Notes: a model not told the origin generated them from the letters alone. Positions 8,474-18,243 are shown, counted from the stretch's first letter. The stretch is DNA of 64,000 bases from 43-108 sp001915545 (GCA_902491215.1 CABUGV010000008.1:1-64000); one strand, 5' to 3'. Numbers and translations are program-made.

Positions 8474-9872
8474 TTAAATATTCTCTGCCATAGTGATGGC
8501 TTTTCTCAGTGCGGCGAGCTTGCTGTTGACTTCCTGAAGTTCGTATTCTTCATTGCTCGATGCCACGATGCCGCTTCCGGCCTGAAACCACAGCTCTCCG
8601 TTGCGGCTGATGAAACTACGGATAGTTATGGCCTGATTGATATATCCGTCGAAACCTATCACGCCTATGCATCCGCCGTAGGCTCCACGGCTGTGAGGTT
8701 CGTACTGGCTGATGAGCTGCATTGCCCTGACCTTAGGTGCACCGGAAAGTGTGCCTGCCGGGAAGGTGTCGATGAATGCTTTCACGGGGTCGGTACCATC
8801 GAGTGTTCCGCATACACGGCTTACCATGTGTATGACGTGGCTGTAATACTGTATCTCCTTATATTTTTCCTGATGCACATCGCGACAGTTGCGGCTGAGA
8901 TCGTTGCGGGCCAGATCAACAAGCATAACATGTTCGGCATTCTCTTTAGGGTCGTCTGCCAGACGTGCGGCATTTTCTGTATCTTTTGATGTGTCGCCCG
9001 TTCGGCGTGCCGTACCGGCTATAGGGTCGATATACGCCTTACCGTTCTGTATGCGGCAGTGGGTTTCAGGACTTGAACCCATTATACGGAAGCCTCCGAA
9101 ATCGAAATAGTAGAGATACGGCGAAGGATTTATGCTTCGCAATGCTCTGTAGAGTTTGAAATCGTCGCCTTCGTACTTCTGCACGAAACGACGCGAAAGG
9201 ACAACCTGAAAGACATCACCCCGCATGCAGTGCTTAATGCCAAGTGCAACGTTTGCCTTATGTTCCTCATCCGTAAGCGTACTGCTGACATCGCCTACGG
9301 CACTGAAACTGTAGTTGCTTACGACCTTATTGCTTACACTCTTCTCCAACAGTGCAAGGGAGTCTTGTTCACCGTCGGCCAACAGCTCCACGAGTATCAT
9401 CTCATTGCTGAAATGGTCGAATACGACAATGTTCTTGTAAAGTACATACTGAAGGTCGGGGGCATCATTAACTTCGGGGGCATCGTCCTTGACACTTATG
9501 CCGTCGAAATACTTGACTGCGTTGAACGACGTGTATCCGTAGAGACCGCAAACATCGGAACTTTCACCGCTGATGGAGAAACGTTCCATGAAACTGCGTA
9601 TGGCCGAATCGACAGTGTTCTCGTCTGATATCAAAGATGTTTCCTCATGCCCGTCAGGAAAGAGGCACATAACCTTTCCGTCAAGAATGCTCACACCGGC
9701 TATGGGATGGACGGCAATGAACGAACGGCTGTTTTCGTGACCGTGGTAGTCCGAGCATTCGAGCAAGACCGCTCTTGGGATACATATCACGCACACGCAT
9801 ATACACGCTTACAGGGGTGTGCATATCGCCCAATACTCTGCGGCAAGCTGTATGATAAACATATTTTTCCAT
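8474..9872 (-). pseudogene. trpE: anthranilate synthase component I with a +1 frameshift near its N-terminus
   Basis: The body (frame starting at 9796) is a clear TrpE: LVDLARNDLSRNC, YYSHVIHMVSRVCG, FPAGTLSGAPKVRAM and GCIGVIGFDG. The expected N-terminus, MEKYVYHTACRRVLGD and onward to VRDMYPKS, is in another frame that starts with ATG at 9872. The two frames join at 9770-9779 (CCCAAGAGCGGTC). Removing one G gives PKSVLLECSDYH and a 465-residue protein of normal length. The break falls just before LLECS, the equivalent of the LLESS tryptophan-feedback motif. This is either a real disabling mutation or a one-base error. The corrected start lies 26 bases after trpB. Confidence 0.9.
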
Positions 9873-9898
9873 AGTTCTGTCGTGTTTTATTTTGCTGT

Positions 9899-11083
9899 TC
9901 AATCATTTATATGTTTGAGATAAGTATCGATATCCTTGTCACCTCGTCCGCTGACGGTAAGTACAACAACATCATCGCTGTTGAAATGCATCTTAGGCAA
10001 AGCTCCAAGAACATGTGCACTTTCAAGTGCCGGTATTATACCTTCAAGGCGCGTCAGTTCAAATGCGGCGCGCAAGGCTTCATCGTCATTGACAGCCACC
10101 ACATGAGCACGTCCGGTATCATAGAGGTTGCAATGAAGCGGACCTGTACCTGGATAATCAAGACCTGCAGATATGGAATAAGGTTCGACCACCTGACCGT
10201 CTTCTGTCTGCATAAGCTTTATCTTAGAACCATGAAGCACACCTATCGTACCGGCCTCAAGCGATGCCGCTGTCTGACCAGTCTCTATGCCTAAACCTCC
10301 GGCTTCGGCCAATACAATCTTGACACGTTCATCATCAATATAATGATAGATTGTTCCGGCAGCATTAGAACCTCCGCCGACACATGCCATCAGATAATCA
10401 GGATAATCGCGGCCAACCTTTTCTTGCAACTGCCATTTTATCTCTTCGGAGATAACACTCTGCAGACGTGCCACCATGTCGGGATAAGGATGAGGACCAA
10501 CGGCAGAACCGATTATATAGAAAGTGTCTTCAGGATGACAGCACCAGTCGCGTATGGCTTCGTTGGTTGCATCCTTGAGAGTCATGTTTCCACTGGTTAC
10601 GGCACGCACCTCTGCACCAAGCATCTTCATACGCTCTACATTGACGTGCTGTCTCTTCACATCTTCAGCACCCATGTATACCACACAAGGCATATCCATA
10701 AGAGCACATACTGTAGCTGTTGCAACACCGTGCTGACCGGCACCGGTCTCTGCAATAATGCGCTTCTTGCCCATCTTACGTGCCAAGAGTATCTGACCTA
10801 CAGCATTGTTGATCTTATGTGCACCGGTATGGTTGAGGTCTTCGCGCTTAAGGTAAAGACGACATCCATACTTTTCACTCATGCGACGTGCATAATAAAG
10901 AGGCGACGGACGTCCTACATAATCTTTCAGAAGTTCATGGTACTCTTTTTTGAACTCCTCGCTCTCCAATATCGGCAGATATGCACTCTCAAGCTCCTTT
11001 ACAGCCTTATAAAGTATTTCTGGAATGTAAGCACCACCGTAAATTCCGTAATAGCCTTTGCTGTCAATCTGATATTTTCCCAT
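9899..11083 (-). CDS. trpB: tryptophan synthase beta subunit
   Basis: This PLP enzyme condenses indole with serine to give tryptophan. The family start MGKYQIDSKGYYGIYGGAYI is at 11083, giving 394 residues. The frame extends to 11191, but that extension is only the attenuator hairpin read as codons. K90 in HTGAHKINNAVGQ is the PLP lysine (K87 in Salmonella). E112 lies in AETGAGQHG and the phosphate site is GGGSNAAG. It is the first structural gene of the operon, 57 bases after the attenuator. It is intact even though trpE is not. Confidence 0.97.
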   Translation of the reverse strand: MGKYQIDSKGYYGIYGGAYIPEILYKAVKELESAYLPILESEEFKKEYHELLKDYVGRPSPLYYARRMSEKYGCRLYLKREDLNHTGAHKINNAVGQILLARKMGKKRIIAETGAGQHGVATATVCALMDMPCVVYMGAEDVKRQHVNVERMKMLGAEVRAVTSGNMTLKDATNEAIRDWCCHPEDTFYIIGSAVGPHPYPDMVARLQSVISEEIKWQLQEKVGRDYPDYLMACVGGGSNAAGTIYHYIDDERVKIVLAEAGGLGIETGQTAASLEAGTIGVLHGSKIKLMQTEDGQVVEPYSISAGLDYPGTGPLHCNLYDTGRAHVVAVNDDEALRAAFELTRLEGIIPALESAHVLGALPKMHFNSDDVVVLTVSGRGDKDIDTYLKHIND

Positions 11084-11140
11084 AACCGATGAATTTATTA
11101 AGTTTTTGATTTTTAAAATTTCGAATAGGATAAATAGAAT

Positions 11141-11184
11141 AAAAAAGGAGATGGACCTGCCGTAAGTACGGCAGGTCCATCTCC
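11141..11184 (-). terminator. trp attenuator (intrinsic terminator)
   Basis: GGAGATGGACCTGCCGTA (11184-11167 on minus) and TACGGCAGGTCCATCTCC (11164-11147) form a perfect 18-bp stem. It is followed on the minus strand by six Ts (11146-11141). It lies between the leader peptide and trpB. The competing antiterminator pairs GUCGUAAGU (leader codons 19-21) with ACUUACGGC from the loop and 3' arm, 9 bp. A further CAGG:CCUG pairing lies beyond a 4x4 internal loop. Confidence 0.93.
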
Positions 11185-11209
11185 TCATCATATTATAAAT
11201 TTGCTATAG

Positions 11210-11305
11210 CTATTCAATACAAATTGGGGTACAGCCTGATTGACTTACGACTTTTTTCTGCCATAAGCTATGCCACCACCAATATGTATTCTTATTCGTC
11301 ATCAT
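11210..11305 (-). CDS. trpL: trp operon leader peptide
   Basis: This is a 31-codon reading frame (ATG ATG at 11305-11300, stop TAG at 11212-11210). It contains three consecutive Trp codons and a fourth four codons later (TYWWWHSLWQ). It ends 26 bases before the attenuator stem. Codons 19-24 (VVSQSG) form the strand that can pair with the terminator's loop region. A ribosome stalled at the Trp codons would leave this strand free and stop the terminator forming; a ribosome that reaches the stop codon would cover it. This is classic ribosome-mediated attenuation. The frame is too short for ordinary gene calling, and the Trp run is very unlikely by chance. Confidence 0.9.
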   Translation of the reverse strand: MMTNKNTYWWWHSLWQKKVVSQSGCTPICIE

Positions 11306-11313
11306 AATGAGCG

Positions 11314-11343
11314 CAAATTTACGTTTATAATTTCAATATGCAA
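11314..11343 (-). promoter_or_regulatory. trp operon promoter
   Basis: On the minus strand TTG is followed after 19 bases by TAAATTTG (11321-11314), a full match to the Bacteroidota -33/-7 pattern. Transcription would begin only a few bases before the leader ATG at 11305, so the leader mRNA is nearly leaderless. Confidence 0.8.
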
Positions 11344-11472
11344 CATTTACATCAAAATAAATTACATTCCATAAGATTTTTAACAATTACAATATCATAA
11401 GTTTGCATTATCGTTAATTTAGGAGCATACAAAATGCTGCAGATTTAAGACCATACATATCAACTTGCAGCT

Positions 11473-12849
11473 TCACTTTCTACGAACACTTTCAATTACA
11501 TTTGCCGGCAGGTTGATGTTGATTGGAAGTACGGCTCCCTTATGTTCTCCATCCGGCTCAGCTACGGCTACCATCCACACAGACAGACATCGGCGAGGAT
11601 TGTCCCAACCGGCTTCGTATTCACAAACTTGGAAAGTTGTATCATTCAGAATCTTCACAGGTCCACTTATAACCTCGATATGCAGTTTTGACTTTTTGCC
11701 ACTTTTCAGAACAGAAGTTACTGCAGAATCTGTAGAAACAGCTCTCAAATTAAATGTAATCCCATCGTTTTCGGGCATAAACTTAACCTTGGCAATACCG
11801 TTGTCCGGTTTTACAAGTTCACCGTTCTGCTCTACTCCAACATATTGCAGTTTCTTACCTTTTGTCTCGGCATAGCGTTTCTCTGTCAACATTGCCATTT
11901 CTTTATCGAAATACCAGAAAGCATCATGTTTGTCTCCCTTATATTCTGCAAAAGGCGCAGCCGTAGCAACATACGGCCGGACTTCAACGGCTTTGCCTTT
12001 GTCGACACCGTCAGTCTCAGGCATGTCGGAGCGAAATCTGTCGACAAGCCAACCGCTTCGGACATCAACCTTCTTCAAACTGCCATCAGCCTGCAGTCTC
12101 GTTTGCAAAGCTTTCTTTATGAAAAGAGCTATATAATCGGCTGTACGTTCGGAGCAATCAAAATGCCCGCGTCCGGTATCGCACAAGAAGGACACACAGC
12201 TCTCAGGATACATCATACGGAAGGCAAGAGCAGGATTGACACGTGCTTCCCACCATTCATATTCTCCTTCTATCATCAAACCTGGTATACCGTCGATATT
12301 GCGTGTGCGTCCCCACTCCACATTGCTTGTACCGAACCCACAGAGATTGGTGCGCGGAGCATCGCCATGGAAAGATATGATGCAAAGCGTACGGTCATTG
12401 TTCCACGCTGCAAAATTCCAAGGAAACGTGGCCTGCGCCGAATGTCCGAAAGGTACTACGGGAACATTTGCCAATTCCTTATGACCGCTCTGATATGACA
12501 ACGCAGTCATCATGTCATCGAAAACGGACTGGCACCCAGTTTCAGGATCCCATTTCTGAGAAAACCATGGGGCAACCCATATAAGAGCGACATCCATCTC
12601 TTTGAGTTTATTCCTAAATGAAGGCATTCTGAAAAGTGCCTCTTCCGTCATATTCTGCTGAGCCACCACAGCAGCCTTAACTGTTTTACATCCATCAGGA
12701 ATCCATAAATATGCGGTCGGGGCCTTACCCGTTTCATTAGAAACATATCCGCTCAGACTTACAGACCATTGATACATACCGCTCGGTCCTACGGCATAAG
12801 AAGATGTGCAGAACAATGCACAAAACAGAACGAACAATAAATTCTTCAT
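11473..12849 (-). CDS. secreted alpha/beta-hydrolase-like protein
   Basis: This 458-residue protein has a signal peptide (MKNLLFVLFCALFCTSSYA). An alpha/beta-hydrolase-like core spans about residues 40-290, with a GHSAQ nucleophile elbow (S137) and a likely catalytic His in GRGHFDC (H229). Residues 300-458 look like a beta-rich accessory domain. A periplasmic or surface esterase acting on decorated polysaccharide is plausible, since the gene lies 108 bases downstream of an alginate-lyase-like gene on the same strand. The substrate cannot be inferred. No acyl-enzyme partner or SusC/SusD pair is nearby. Confidence 0.7.
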   Translation of the reverse strand: MKNLLFVLFCALFCTSSYAVGPSGMYQWSVSLSGYVSNETGKAPTAYLWIPDGCKTVKAAVVAQQNMTEEALFRMPSFRNKLKEMDVALIWVAPWFSQKWDPETGCQSVFDDMMTALSYQSGHKELANVPVVPFGHSAQATFPWNFAAWNNDRTLCIISFHGDAPRTNLCGFGTSNVEWGRTRNIDGIPGLMIEGEYEWWEARVNPALAFRMMYPESCVSFLCDTGRGHFDCSERTADYIALFIKKALQTRLQADGSLKKVDVRSGWLVDRFRSDMPETDGVDKGKAVEVRPYVATAAPFAEYKGDKHDAFWYFDKEMAMLTEKRYAETKGKKLQYVGVEQNGELVKPDNGIAKVKFMPENDGITFNLRAVSTDSAVTSVLKSGKKSKLHIEVISGPVKILNDTTFQVCEYEAGWDNPRRCLSVWMVAVAEPDGEHKGAVLPININLPANVIESVRRK

Positions 12850-12957
12850 ATAACTGATAAATATTATAAATTCTTATATACAGAAATGAATACGTTTACC
12901 GGCAAACAAATGTTCACCATTCGGGACATGCAACCAGTGCATAGCAAAAGAATGAAG

Positions 12958-14970
12958 TCAGCAGAACAGTGAAAGTTTATCGAAGACAGCATTGTTTGTG
13001 CTCTTGCCCTTTTTAAAGAAGCCAGCAACTCCGATATAAACAGTTTCCGGCATCGAAACCCGCTCTGAATGTACGTAAAACCAATTTACGCCATCCGGCG
13101 ATTCGTATGAATAGAACACATCGCCTACACGGACAAGCCTGAACCATGCAGGAATCCAAGTGTATGTATTGCCATTGACAAAACGTCTGCTATGTCCGCT
13201 CTCAGAACGCCATCCCATACGGGCAAATCTGCGTCCCCAATGTCCTAAAGTCATAGTGACTGTCTGCGAACAACTGTCGAGAGAAGCTCTGGCCATCAAT
13301 CCGCACTCATCTACACTACCATCGATGGCATTTATTCTGCAAGAGAATGAGAAATTTCCAGTAACACTCTTATAAACAAAAGGCAAATTATCAAAAGTAC
13401 GACCATCTACAGCTGATGCACATCCCAATGAAATACAACCGCCAAGGGCGGGAGAATAACCAACCGTGCAACTGTCAACCGCTCCGATCTCAGAACAGCA
13501 CCATCCTTCAGGCAAACCATCAACCACAGGTACTGTAGTCTTTACGCTCTCGGAAAAACGGCTTACACCTGTACGATTGACAGCAGCTACTCTATACTCG
13601 TATTTATTGCCAGTCTCAACCTTCCTGTCAACATAATTGTTGGTCACCTTTTCCTCGTATCTTGCAATCTCCCTGAATTCTCCACCATTGTCAGAACGTT
13701 CTATAATGTAACCATTTGCATAATATCCGGCAGACGGATTCCACTCAAGTCTGACCAATCCCAAAGAAGCCTCAGCCACAAGTCCAGCAGGAACAGCAGG
13801 AACGGGCAATGGAGGGAACTCTGACTGGCGTTGTGTAAACGTCAACGTTCCATAACCGAAATGGTCTTTGCTTCCGTGTTCAGGACGTAAAAGTTCAGCC
13901 ATACGCTTTGAATAAGGTGCCGGAACGCCTTTAAGCACCTCATAATGATTATATATCATTTCCCAAACTGGGCGATCCTCCAAGCGTCCCAGACCATTGA
14001 TAGAAGGCCATTTGTTATTCAGTCCCTGACTGTTGTCGTAGAAGGCAAAAGGAACTCCTCGCATCTGGTTATGGCGAGCAACATATTCAGCACCAGCAAG
14101 CAGACGATTATTATCGTATGAAAACAGGTCATCTCCCTGATTCCATGCAATCTGGCACAAGCTTGCAAGAAAACCTACACCCAACTGGGCGTGTTCCTGG
14201 TCACGACCGCTCTCCTGCCATTGTCCAAGCACTGTGCCGTCATCCATTCTGTGCAGATGCGGAACTGCATTAGCGATACTTCCATTTCCGGCACCATACT
14301 TGAAATAGTCTATTGCCTCACGATATATATCCTCTCTGTCGCACAGTACACCTATTGCAGCAAGTGCAACCATATTGCACGCATCCCAGTTTGTCCAGCA
14401 GTAATCCACATTACCGCCACCATGAGTACGAAGGAAATCGCGACTCACTGGATATAGATAATCAATCATCATCTTCTTGAACCTCTCGAAATCTTTCTTC
14501 TCCCAAAGAGGACACACGCGCAACACTTCTGCCGCCATGGCAAATTCACCTATCGGTATTCCAAGAAGTCCCTGATCCTGCTTCGACACCGGAATCTGGT
14601 CAATCGAATCAGACCATGCATTGCAAATATCAATAGCACAACGTGCATAAGATTCGTCACCCGATATATACCAACGAACTGCATTCAGATACACAGCATG
14701 CGCATCAACCGAAGCTATCTGTCGGCTTTTGCCCATATTGCTCATTGCATGCGCCTTGAAATCCGATTTAGCCCAAGGATCTTTCTGAAGCTCTTCCCAG
14801 CCATCAATCCACGGATGTTTGCGTTCTGCCACCATTTGCTTCATACGGTCGAGGTCGGCCTTTGTATGAAGACCTCCAGGATGAACAACTCCATCACAGA
14901 ACGCCTGTTCTGGTACAAATAGAAAACACAAAAACGCAAGCAGTAAGAACAATTGTCTTAAAGAAAACAT
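12958..14970 (-). CDS. alginate-lyase-family polysaccharide lyase with FN3 and C-terminal LamG-like domains
   Basis: This 670-residue protein has a signal peptide (to about residue 25). An alpha-toroid alginate-lyase-like domain covers about residues 35-330 (HPWIDGWEELQ, WSDSIDQIP, NVDYCWTNWDACNMVALAA). A fibronectin type III domain lies at about 395-485 (GLVRLEWNPSAGYYANGYII, EYRVAAVNRTG). The C-terminal beta-sandwich (about 490-670) has a jelly-roll-like pattern ending in VFDKLSLF. The catalytic core points to eliminative cleavage of a uronate-containing glycan; alginate itself is not proven. A direct-repeat element at 15080-15124 lies upstream and is shared with the 15333-18098 gene, so the two are probably coregulated. 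Confidence 0.78.
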   Translation of the reverse strand: MFSLRQLFLLLAFLCFLFVPEQAFCDGVVHPGGLHTKADLDRMKQMVAERKHPWIDGWEELQKDPWAKSDFKAHAMSNMGKSRQIASVDAHAVYLNAVRWYISGDESYARCAIDICNAWSDSIDQIPVSKQDQGLLGIPIGEFAMAAEVLRVCPLWEKKDFERFKKMMIDYLYPVSRDFLRTHGGGNVDYCWTNWDACNMVALAAIGVLCDREDIYREAIDYFKYGAGNGSIANAVPHLHRMDDGTVLGQWQESGRDQEHAQLGVGFLASLCQIAWNQGDDLFSYDNNRLLAGAEYVARHNQMRGVPFAFYDNSQGLNNKWPSINGLGRLEDRPVWEMIYNHYEVLKGVPAPYSKRMAELLRPEHGSKDHFGYGTLTFTQRQSEFPPLPVPAVPAGLVAEASLGLVRLEWNPSAGYYANGYIIERSDNGGEFREIARYEEKVTNNYVDRKVETGNKYEYRVAAVNRTGVSRFSESVKTTVPVVDGLPEGWCCSEIGAVDSCTVGYSPALGGCISLGCASAVDGRTFDNLPFVYKSVTGNFSFSCRINAIDGSVDECGLMARASLDSCSQTVTMTLGHWGRRFARMGWRSESGHSRRFVNGNTYTWIPAWFRLVRVGDVFYSYESPDGVNWFYVHSERVSMPETVYIGVAGFFKKGKSTNNAVFDKLSLFC

Positions 14971-15079
14971 AACAGTAAAAATTTTAATAATGTGAGATTA
15001 ATATTCGAGTATATACATACACAAAATAAATGAACTATAAAACCACAAACAAGAATCTATAAAGAATAATAAGAAACTG

Positions 15080-15124
15080 CAATTCCAAAATAATTACAGA
15101 CAGCATTCATCATATATTTCAGTC
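15080..15124 (-). promoter_or_regulatory. shared direct-repeat regulatory element, copy A
   Basis: On the minus strand two related half-sites (GACTGAAATATATGATGAAT and GTCTGTAATTATTTTGGAAT) start 23 bases apart. They lie about 110 bases upstream of the lyase start. The promoter-proximal 23 bases (15080-15102) are identical to 18244-18266. The arrangement resembles tandem sites for an AraC-type or hybrid two-component regulator. The rest of 14971-15332 is AT-rich and holds no gene. Confidence 0.55.
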
Positions 15125-15261
15125 AATACACCGAACAGTCCAATAGTCAAAGCCATGGATGTAAATGCTGTAAATTATAAGAAACAGACATCATATACTT
15201 TATAATAAAAGCGCGACAATGATTCACACAATTATATTCTAAAGTAAAAACAACAAAAAAT

Positions 15262-15299
15262 GGAGCGACTTAGAACTATATATAGAACCAAGTCGCTCC
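15262..15299 (-). terminator. terminator of the 15333-18098 gene
   Basis: GGAGCGACTT and AAGTCGCTCC form a 10-bp stem (15262-15271 with 15290-15299). On the minus strand it is followed by ATTTTTT. It lies 34 bases beyond the stop codon of the large secreted-protein gene. Confidence 0.85.
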
Positions 15300-15332
15300 T
15301 AAAAAATTATTGAGCCTCTATTATTTGTAAAA

Positions 15333-18098
15333 TCACTTTATAATGAATTTACGAGTTTCAACCTTGCCGTTGCTGTAAACAGTCTTCTTTATGTAGATTC
15401 CCTTTACAGGTTCAGCAACCTTCATACCACCAAGATTATAGTATTCAACAGAAACTACCTCTCCTGCGTTTTCTGTAGGTTCAACGCTTTCAATGCCAGT
15501 TGTAGGAGATGCCGGATCCAAAACAAATACATACTGAGGTTCATCAGAAAGTCCAAACTTATTGTAAGGAGCATTCCAGTTGATAGTGTTAGTCCAGTAG
15601 CGTCCGTCAAAAACACGCTGAACAGCAAAAACAGAATCAGTAAGCTCTTTCTTTACAAATCTCAAAGAATAAGATTCGTAGTTGTAATTTGTCAATTCAG
15701 ATGAGACTTCTCTTACAAAACCGTCTGTATTTACAAGACCGTTCTTATTACCAATTGTGCGGACCTCAACGTTATAAGTTTCTCCCGTGTCATCATTAGT
15801 AACCTCAACAGTCTGCTTGTCGAAAGTCCACTCCCAGAGATAGTCACCAATATCAAATCCATTCTTATTTGAATCATCGATAACATTCTGTATGGACATG
15901 AATCCCATATAGTAGAAAGTACCTGCAGCATCAGAAGTTGCATTCTTCTGTGTAAACCTGTATTCAGTACCGGCAAGACGAACATTATACTGACCGTTGA
16001 TATCAAAAGTAAACGGAGCTCTAGAGTCAACCAGTCTCTTATAAGTATCATTCAACGATATAATAAGAAGGTCAACCTCAACCTGAGTTACAGTTCCTTC
16101 ATCTTCAACTTCTATATAGCTGTCAGCAACCTCAAGCATGGTCTCAAGTTCTTCTGCAATTGCAATATCATACATACCTTCCGGTATATTGCCATCTTCA
16201 TCAGGTCCAGCAAGTTCGTCAGATATTTCCTGCATGAACGATTTAATTTCAGCAACTAAAGTTTTAAGCGAATCCATATCAGCTGGAGCATAAGGATCAA
16301 AGAATTCAAGACCTGATCTAGATGCAGAGTCTGCTGTAAACTGAATCTCTTCGTTCAAGCAAGAATAGATACGGAGCAAGGTGTACTCAGTTCCACAGCT
16401 GGAATTTCTGCCCTGAGTGTAACAATCGTTTTCAAATGCAATCTTATCACCAGCTTTCATGTTCACAAACATCTCCACTACAAGCGTGTCTGTTCCGTTG
16501 TAATTAGAATTGCTCTTATGACCGTAAGCCTCTCTCAAGAAATAGTTGCCCTTATCGCAAGTCGTATTACCGTTGTTAAAGAAATGACCTACAAGATACA
16601 TAGGCCAATCATTAGTACCAGGATTACTTCTTGAAACTCCGACCTCAACTTTATACACATGGTCAACAGGAGCTGTAAACATAATAGAAGAAGCCTTGTC
16701 TACCATAGGATGAACGAAACCATCATCTGAGATATACAACCAATCACCAGATCTTTCATACCAAGCCGGCTTATCTCCTGCAAGCGAAGCATTATCATGG
16801 TTTCCAAATGCAGTAAATGTACCGTCGGCAGGTCTATAATAACCGAAATTCCAAGGATTAGCCTCATTAACAGCCATTGCATCAGCATTGTAAGCCTTTT
16901 CGGAACCGTTCAACCAGAAAAGACGATAATTGTTCAAAGACTCAGAAAAATCTACAGTAATCTTTTGGCTCGCCAAAATTTCCCAAGCTTCTCTAAGCAT
17001 ATTTTCGTATATTATGGCAGTCATAATATTTACTGCACCGCTGTTCATTGCTTCCTGAACCTCTATAAATACTTTCTCAAAAGCATTCACAGCCTCAACA
17101 GGATACTGTCCATATCCAGAACCAGATTCAACATCCATCCAAGCGTTCTCAATCTCGCCGAAATATTCTTTCAAGGCATCCAATGCTTCAGTACCATAAG
17201 GATCTACAAAGTTTTCATTAGCTTCGGCTGCTTCTTTCTCAACCTTTTCAACATCCAAAAGCTGGAAGAAAGTTCTCGACCAGCAGGCTCTGGCACCGCC
17301 ACCATCATCCTGCAGACCGGTAGTCTTTACATTTGGTTCGAAAGAAATCTTATCACCTTTCTTTCCCTGAAAAGCCAAAGTATATTCAACTGGGGTCTGA
17401 TGATAGAATCTCTCCCCTGCACCTAAAGCAAGTGTGCAGTCACCGTTATAACCAGGAGCATCACCTTCACTTGCACCATAGATGAACTGGAATCCCATTG
17501 TCGAAACAGGATTCACATTGTCCTGATTCTCACTTGAAGCATATCTATAACGTGAAATAAGATTCATAGGACCCATAGATATGCAATCTTCACGTTCCAC
17601 TTTTCCTTTGACTACATAATATCCATCTTCAGGAACTGTAAAGGTAATAACTGAGGCAAAGCCGAAATTGGCATAAGTCTCATATCCGAAACCTTCACGA
17701 TCATCACGCGCCACATAGCAGAATGTCTCTCGAGTATCACCGTTAAGGTCAGCCTGCTCAGCGCATACCTTATCGCACCATCCCATTCTCTTATTAGAGG
17801 CCTGCAAGAAAGAATATGAACCACCTGCATAATCAGCGATTTCACCAGGGATTTCTGTTATCAACTTTCCTTCAAGTCTCTCAGGATTGTACCAATCCAA
17901 GTAATTGGCAGCACAATTCTCATCATAAAGAGTAAAACGCGAATAATCGCCAGTAGTAAGATTGAACTTCTCAAAGCTCCACTGAGAATCACCCCCTGCG
18001 GCGAAAGTCTCTTGCGACATTTCTGTCAGTTTCCATGTCTGGGCGTTTGCTGTCATGCCGGCAAGCATCATCGCCAAAAAAGTAATAGGTTTAACCAT
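15333..18098 (-). CDS. large secreted protein with C-terminal sorting-type domain
   Basis: This 921-residue protein has a signal peptide (MVKPITFLAMMLAGMTANAQ). It has two related halves of beta-rich, aromatic sequence around residues 40-290 and 385-590, each with conserved acidic and tryptophan positions (GYYVVKGKVE; HVYKVEVGVSRSN). These are joined by a helical linker near residue 300 (DPYGTEALDALKEYF). A related DPYAPADMDSLK segment occurs at about 608. The C-terminus, after TTGIESVEPTE, follows the EYYNLGGMKV ... KGIYIKK ... RKFIIK pattern of type-IX-like sorting domains common in Prevotella-like bacteria. Function is unknown; surface glycan binding would fit. It shares an upstream element with the lyase gene. 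Confidence 0.65.
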   Translation of the reverse strand: MVKPITFLAMMLAGMTANAQTWKLTEMSQETFAAGGDSQWSFEKFNLTTGDYSRFTLYDENCAANYLDWYNPERLEGKLITEIPGEIADYAGGSYSFLQASNKRMGWCDKVCAEQADLNGDTRETFCYVARDDREGFGYETYANFGFASVITFTVPEDGYYVVKGKVEREDCISMGPMNLISRYRYASSENQDNVNPVSTMGFQFIYGASEGDAPGYNGDCTLALGAGERFYHQTPVEYTLAFQGKKGDKISFEPNVKTTGLQDDGGGARACWSRTFFQLLDVEKVEKEAAEANENFVDPYGTEALDALKEYFGEIENAWMDVESGSGYGQYPVEAVNAFEKVFIEVQEAMNSGAVNIMTAIIYENMLREAWEILASQKITVDFSESLNNYRLFWLNGSEKAYNADAMAVNEANPWNFGYYRPADGTFTAFGNHDNASLAGDKPAWYERSGDWLYISDDGFVHPMVDKASSIMFTAPVDHVYKVEVGVSRSNPGTNDWPMYLVGHFFNNGNTTCDKGNYFLREAYGHKSNSNYNGTDTLVVEMFVNMKAGDKIAFENDCYTQGRNSSCGTEYTLLRIYSCLNEEIQFTADSASRSGLEFFDPYAPADMDSLKTLVAEIKSFMQEISDELAGPDEDGNIPEGMYDIAIAEELETMLEVADSYIEVEDEGTVTQVEVDLLIISLNDTYKRLVDSRAPFTFDINGQYNVRLAGTEYRFTQKNATSDAAGTFYYMGFMSIQNVIDDSNKNGFDIGDYLWEWTFDKQTVEVTNDDTGETYNVEVRTIGNKNGLVNTDGFVREVSSELTNYNYESYSLRFVKKELTDSVFAVQRVFDGRYWTNTINWNAPYNKFGLSDEPQYVFVLDPASPTTGIESVEPTENAGEVVSVEYYNLGGMKVAEPVKGIYIKKTVYSNGKVETRKFIIK

Positions 18099-18243
18099 AG
18101 CTTTTGTTTTTATAGTATTATAATAGTTAAGTAAGTCACATCTATTATGAATGTCTCAAGACATATCACAAAATTGTCATGCCACAAAGTAAAAAAACAA
18201 AAAAAATAAAGAGCAAAAAATTAAAAAGAATAATCAAAACTTA

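Noticed and set aside
11084..11191. N-terminal extension of TrpB up to 11191
   Set aside because: The codons are the attenuator hairpin and its T-run; the TrpB family start is at 11083.
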